DNA of 17,094 nucleotides from SIG438 sp034117945 (GTDB lineage Bacteria > Bacillota > Clostridia > HGM11514). Positions 13,904 to 17,094 of the stretch are shown here, piece after piece (positions within the stretch are counted from its first letter, which is position 1; each line of letters begins with the position of its first letter). The translations under genes and the position numbers were made by a program. The stretch covers positions 1 through 17,094 of the forward strand of contig JAXEOR010000048.1 in assembly GCA_034117945.1 (NCBI GenBank). Reading direction: 5' to 3'. The notes beneath the pieces were generated by a model that saw nothing but the letters and a program-made list of their open reading frames with translations, was not told where the DNA came from and made no database searches.

Positions 13904-14791
13904 TTATACGGATTGGTGCGGCTGTTTTTTGATCATGGTTCCGATTCCGGAATTGGTGAATATTTCAAGCAAAATGCAGTGGGGCAGGCGGCCGTCGATA
14001 ATATGAACGCTGTTCACGCCGCTGTCAATGGCCTCAAGGCAGCCCAGCAATTTGGGAATCATTCCGCCGGTAATCACCCCGTCGTTGATCATCTTTAAAA
14101 TTTCATCCTGAAAAATTTCATAAATAATCTGTCCCTGCTCATCCTTTACGCCGCTGACGTCGGTCAGAGTAATTAGCTTTTCCGCCTTCACGGCGCAGGC
14201 CACAGCGCTGGCAACGGTATCTGCATTAATATTATAGCTTTGCCCCGCCTCGTCCATGCCGATGGGTGCCACCACGGGAATAAATTCATCCTGAATCATG
14301 TGCTGTAAAATATGGCTGTTAATGCCGGTAATTTCCCCTACAAAGCCCAAATCGGCAGGCTTTCCGTCAATTTCCGGCATATGCTTGCGGCAATGAATCA
14401 GACCGCCGTCAATCCCGCAGATTCCCAAGGCTTTCCCTCCGTTACAGTTCACCAGGGACACAATTTCCTTGTTGGTCTTGCCCATCAGCACCATCTGTAC
14501 CACCCGCATGGTTTCTGCGTCCGTCACCCGCAGTCCGTTTTGAAACCGACTTTCAATGTTCATATCCGACAGGGCCTTTGTAATATCCGGCCCGCCCCCA
14601 TGCACCACAATGGGATTGATCCCAATAAATTTCAGCAGCGTAATATCCTCCATGACCGACGCCTTCAGCTCTTCGTTTACCATCGCGTTTCCGCCGTATT
14701 TGATCACAAAGGTTTTGTTTGAAAATTTTTGAATATAAGGCAAGGCCTCGATCAGAATATTGGCCTTTTTAATCAAAGCTTCTACATCCAT
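13904..14791 (-). CDS. argB: Acetylglutamate kinase
   Basis: 295 residues. ArgB phosphorylates N-acetylglutamate with ATP, the second step of arginine synthesis. It shows KYGGNAM (31-37), VHGGGPDI (63-70), NGLRVTD (85-91), SYNINADTVASAVACA and KLITLTDVSGV. The ~20-residue N-terminal helix before the fold (MDVEALIKKANILIEALPYI) is typical of the arginine-inhibited hexameric form and is absent from the shorter E. coli enzyme, so feedback inhibition by arginine is likely. I chose the ATG at 14791 rather than 14797, because AAGGGAG lies 7 bases before the former and almost touches the latter. It follows argC by 12 bases in the same operon. Confidence 0.96.
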   Translation of the reverse strand: MDVEALIKKANILIEALPYIQKFSNKTFVIKYGGNAMVNEELKASVMEDITLLKFIGINPIVVHGGGPDITKALSDMNIESRFQNGLRVTDAETMRVVQMVLMGKTNKEIVSLVNCNGGKALGICGIDGGLIHCRKHMPEIDGKPADLGFVGEITGINSHILQHMIQDEFIPVVAPIGMDEAGQSYNINADTVASAVACAVKAEKLITLTDVSGVKDEQGQIIYEIFQDEILKMINDGVITGGMIPKLLGCLEAIDSGVNSVHIIDGRLPHCILLEIFTNSGIGTMIKKQPHQSV

Positions 14792-14803
14792 AGTCATTCT
14801 CCC

Positions 14804-15847
14804 TTACAGATAAAATCCCGGACAGTCAATCGCCGTTGTCTCCGGCAGACCAAACATCAGGTTCATATTCTGCACCGCCTGTCCGGCAGCGCCCTTATAC
14901 AAATTATCAATACAGCTGACCACAATCACCCGCTTGGTTCTGGGATCCGCCACCAGGCCGATATCCACAAAATTGGAACCGGCCACATGATTGGTTTCCG
15001 GCAGGGTTCCTTCCTCATAAATCCGGATAAAATGCTCGTCTCCATAAAACTCCCGATAGATCTCCAGCAGCTCCCCGGTGGTTTTCATTTCCTTCAGAGA
15101 ACCGTATATGGTGGCTAAAATCCCCCGTTTTTGAGGAATCAGATGGGGGGTAAAGGACAGCACAATCTCCTGTCCGGCGAGGAGAGACAATTCCTGCTCA
15201 ATTTCCGACGTGTGTCTGTGCTTGGCCACGCCGTAGGCCTTTGTATTTTCCGTACATTCGCAGAAATGATTGTCAATCACCAGCTTCCGCCCCGCTCCGG
15301 AAACGCCGGATTTGGCGTCAATCACCAGAGAATCGGGCTGAATCAGCCCCTTTGCCAATAATGGCGCCGCACCTAAAATCGAGCAGGTGGTGTAGCAGCC
15401 CGGGTTACCAATCAACCTGGCTTTCTTAATTTTTTCCCGATAAAGCTCGCAAAGGCCGTATACAGCCTCCTTCAGCAACTCCTTCGCGCCATGCTCCAGC
15501 CCGTACCACTGCCGGTACACCTCCGGATCAAGATACCGAAAATCGGCGCTTAAATCAATCACCTTCAATCCGGGCTGCTCCATCAGCTGAGAAATGATTT
15601 CCGCTGACGTTCCATGAGGCAGTGCGGTGAATACTACATCGCAGTCCTGCTTTAAAGGCTCCGGATCCACCTCCTCGCACACCAAGTCCCTGACCTTCCG
15701 CAAGGAGGGATACAACTGGGTGAGGGGCTGGCCGGCATAGCTTTTTGACATAGCATGCACAATCAAGACTTTCGGATGCCCGCATAAAATTCTCACCAGC
15801 TCCGCTCCTGCATATCCTGTCACGCCCACAATTCCTACTCGTATCAT
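14804..15847 (-). CDS. argC: N-acetyl-gamma-glutamyl-phosphate reductase
   Basis: 347 residues. ArgC reduces the product of ArgB with NADPH to N-acetylglutamate semialdehyde, the third step of arginine synthesis. It has the nucleotide loop VGVTGYAGAELVR (7-19), ALPHGTSAE (75-83), VIDLSADFR (96-104) and the active-site cysteine C151 in GNPGCYTTC. SGVSGAGRK and AYGVAKHRHTSEIEQ are also typical. The longer frame to 15928 is rejected because it would begin upstream of the promoter; the ATG at 15847 gives the normal MIRVGIVGVTGY start. The ribosome binding site is weak (GGGGTG). It is first in the argC-argB pair; argJ, which often lies between or beside them, is missing here. Confidence 0.96.
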   Translation of the reverse strand: MIRVGIVGVTGYAGAELVRILCGHPKVLIVHAMSKSYAGQPLTQLYPSLRKVRDLVCEEVDPEPLKQDCDVVFTALPHGTSAEIISQLMEQPGLKVIDLSADFRYLDPEVYRQWYGLEHGAKELLKEAVYGLCELYREKIKKARLIGNPGCYTTCSILGAAPLLAKGLIQPDSLVIDAKSGVSGAGRKLVIDNHFCECTENTKAYGVAKHRHTSEIEQELSLLAGQEIVLSFTPHLIPQKRGILATIYGSLKEMKTTGELLEIYREFYGDEHFIRIYEEGTLPETNHVAGSNFVDIGLVADPRTKRVIVVSCIDNLYKGAAGQAVQNMNLMFGLPETTAIDCPGFYL

Positions 15848-15877
15848 TTTTACACCCCATTTTTTGTTGGTGTTATA

Positions 15878-15906
15878 ATTATACAACAAAAAGAATAAAG
15901 ATTCAA
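15878..15906 (-). promoter_or_regulatory. SigA promoter of argC-argB
   Basis: On the minus strand: TTGAAT (15906-15901), 17-bp spacer, TATAAT (15883-15878). The leader is about 25 bases. An imperfect AT-rich palindrome, TGTATAATTATAACA, covers the -10 and could be an ArgR site, though its arms differ by one base. Confidence 0.82.
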
Positions 15907-15981
15907 CCTTTTTTTGTTCAGATTGCAATTTTTAGCATTTTATACAAAGTCACTGCATAAATTATCCCGAAAGGTGGGATT

Positions 15982-16218
15982 ATGATGACACTGGATCAAC
16001 TCAAGCCCGGACAAAGGGGACAAATTCTCTCGGTAGGAGGAGAAGAACGGTTAAAAAACCGTTTTTATGATTACGGCCTGCTGCCCCATACCAAAGTAAC
16101 CATGCACCGGACAGCCCCTCTGGGAGATCCGGTAGAAATTTTTCTCAGAGGCTATTATTTATCTCTGCGCCTGTCCCATGCCAGGCAAATTCAAGTCAAG
16201 GAGGAACCCTTATGCTGA
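15982..16218 (+). CDS. feoA: Ferrous iron transport accessory protein FeoA
   Basis: A 78-residue SH3-like protein of normal FeoA length: MTLDQLKPGQRGQILSVGG near the start, then NRFYDYGLLPHTKVTMHRTA, DPVEIFLRGYYLSLRLSHAR and a short end. FeoA is a small cytoplasmic partner that supports FeoB. Two adjacent ATGs (15982 and 15985) follow AAAGGTGGG; the second has the slightly better spacing, so the true protein may be one residue shorter. The gene overlaps feoB by 7 bases. I see only a weak upstream promoter candidate (TTCAGA, 18 bp, TATACA ending at 15946) and no clear Fur or DtxR site. Confidence 0.93.
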   Translation: MMTLDQLKPGQRGQILSVGGEERLKNRFYDYGLLPHTKVTMHRTAPLGDPVEIFLRGYYLSLRLSHARQIQVKEEPLC

Positions 16219-17094
16219 TTGCGCTGGTAGGAAATCAAAACTGCGGGAAAACAACCCTGTTCAACCGATTAACCGGCTCCGCTCAGCACACTGGAAATTT
16301 TCCCGGCGTCACTGTGGAATACCACAAGGGAAGACTGCGGGGGCTTGCGGATACGGTGCTGATGGATCTTCCCGGGGTGTATTCCCTCACCCCTTATTCC
16401 GCAGAAGAAGCCGTTACCCGGGATGCCCTTTCCCAGGTGCAGGGAATCATCAACATTACAGATGCCTCCCATCTGCCCAGAAATCTGTATTTAACTCTGC
16501 AACTAACCGAGCTGGGGCTCCCAATGGTGCTGGCAGTGAATATGATGGATGAGGCAGAAAAAAGGGGTATCCGGATTCGGTTTGATCGGCTGTCGGCTAT
16601 GCTGGGGATTCCGGTTGTGGGGGTTTCTGCCAAAAAAAATAAAGGCACCGGTCAGCTGATCCATGCCATACAGGATCAGATCAGCAGTCACCGCTGCCCC
16701 ATCCCTCCTGCGCCGTCCCGCCCGGGGGAGGAATATTTGCTGACGGCGGACAGGCGATATCGGTATGTAGAGCTGCTATGTGAAGAATGCATCCGGCAGG
16801 AGCCTGCAAAAACAGACATTACCCAAAAACTGGATCGAATTTTTATGCATTCTGCGGCGGCCATTCCCTTATTCGGCACCATTCTTTTGCTGATATTTTA
16901 CCTTACCTTCGGCCCTGTGGGGGGAAGCTGCAAAAGATGGATGGAGGGACTGGTCAGAAATGCTGCATCATTCTTGACGGGGTGTCTTTCCGATCTGCCG
17001 CCCCTGCTTGCCTCCTTGCTGGAGGAGGGCATTTTTCAGGGGGTGGGGAGCGTTCTTTCCTTTTTGCCCTGTATTTTGATTTTGTTTTTTTGTT
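16212..17094 (+). CDS. feoB: Ferrous iron transporter FeoB, 3' truncated by window end
   Basis: The first ~294 codons of FeoB, open to the window edge. The N-terminal G domain is complete: G1 GNQNCGKTT (7-15), G2 TGNFPGVTV, G3 DLPGVYS, G4 NMMD followed by EAEKRG, and a VSAKK block for G5. TDASHLPRNLYLTLQLTELG is the usual FeoB stretch between G3 and G4. After a helical spacer, the membrane part begins IPLFGTILLLIFYLTFGPVG and continues to GVGSVLSFLPCILILFF at the edge. FeoB imports Fe2+ across the inner membrane. AAGGAGG (16198-16204) ends 7 bases before the ATG, inside feoA; the two genes overlap by 7 bases, suggesting coupled translation. Confidence 0.95.
   Translation, partial: MLIALVGNQNCGKTTLFNRLTGSAQHTGNFPGVTVEYHKGRLRGLADTVLMDLPGVYSLTPYSAEEAVTRDALSQVQGIINITDASHLPRNLYLTLQLTELGLPMVLAVNMMDEAEKRGIRIRFDRLSAMLGIPVVGVSAKKNKGTGQLIHAIQDQISSHRCPIPPAPSRPGEEYLLTADRRYRYVELLCEECIRQEPAKTDITQKLDRIFMHSAAAIPLFGTILLLIFYLTFGPVGGSCKRWMEGLVRNAASFLTGCLSDLPPLLASLLEEGIFQGVGSVLSFLPCILILFFC

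Noticed and set aside
15848..15928. 27-residue N-terminal extension of ArgC
   Set aside because: It would start upstream of the predicted transcription start, and the added residues do not resemble ArgC.
15917..15946. Promoter for feoA (TTCAGA, 18 bp, TATACA)
   Set aside because: The -35 matches only four of six bases with long spacing; not strong enough to list as a feature.

Overview
The window looks like chromosome from a spore-forming anaerobic Firmicute, most likely class Clostridia. The evidence is a SpoIIP family protein, an SLH-anchored surface protein, a VanW family protein, stalk domains of the copper-amine-oxidase N-terminal type, an FMN riboswitch driving an ECF-type riboflavin transporter, strong AGGAGG-type ribosome binding sites, occasional TTG/GTG starts, and hairpin-plus-U-tract terminators. 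Base composition is intermediate. I see no transposase, phage gene, tRNA, rRNA or CRISPR array. Genes cover nearly everything; no gap exceeds about 225 bases.

Layout. (1) 1-2095: the 3' part of a secreted stalk-domain protein with its own terminator, then a single-gene unit (own extended -10 promoter, TTG start) for an uncharacterised one-pass membrane protein. (2) 2196-7152, minus strand: a four-gene surface operon from one near-consensus promoter. In transcription order it encodes an SLH/Bsp-like/transglutaminase-like protein, an MBOAT O-acyltransferase, an AlgX/DHHW-type SGNH-like protein, and a lipoprotein of unknown role. Genes are separated by 6 and 11 bases or overlap by one. (3) 7273-8922, minus: spoIIP followed by a cytoplasmic SGNH esterase with its own promoter. 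(4) 9111-11294, plus: a Nudix hydrolase and a VanW family protein, diverging from spoIIP. (5) 11364-13889, minus: promoter, FMN riboswitch, intrinsic terminator, ribU, then an amidohydrolase-like protein that seems to have lost most of its metal ligands. (6) 13904-15906, minus: argC-argB with their own promoter. (7) 15982-17094, plus: feoA and the first ~294 codons of feoB, overlapping by 7 bases.

How the genes work together. The MBOAT protein should carry acyl groups across the membrane and the AlgX-like protein should place them on a surface glycan. The SLH protein in the same transcript would bind a wall polymer, so the operon may couple polymer acylation to protein anchoring; this is inference. 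The riboswitch should shut off ribU when FMN is plentiful. No clear promoter or terminator lies between ribU and the degenerate amidohydrolase gene, so that gene probably shares the control.

Most notable: the surface acylation operon, the apparently dead amidohydrolase under FMN control, and a readable antiterminator/terminator switch in the riboswitch. I found no system I would call entirely new; most parts belong to known families in combinations that may not have been described.
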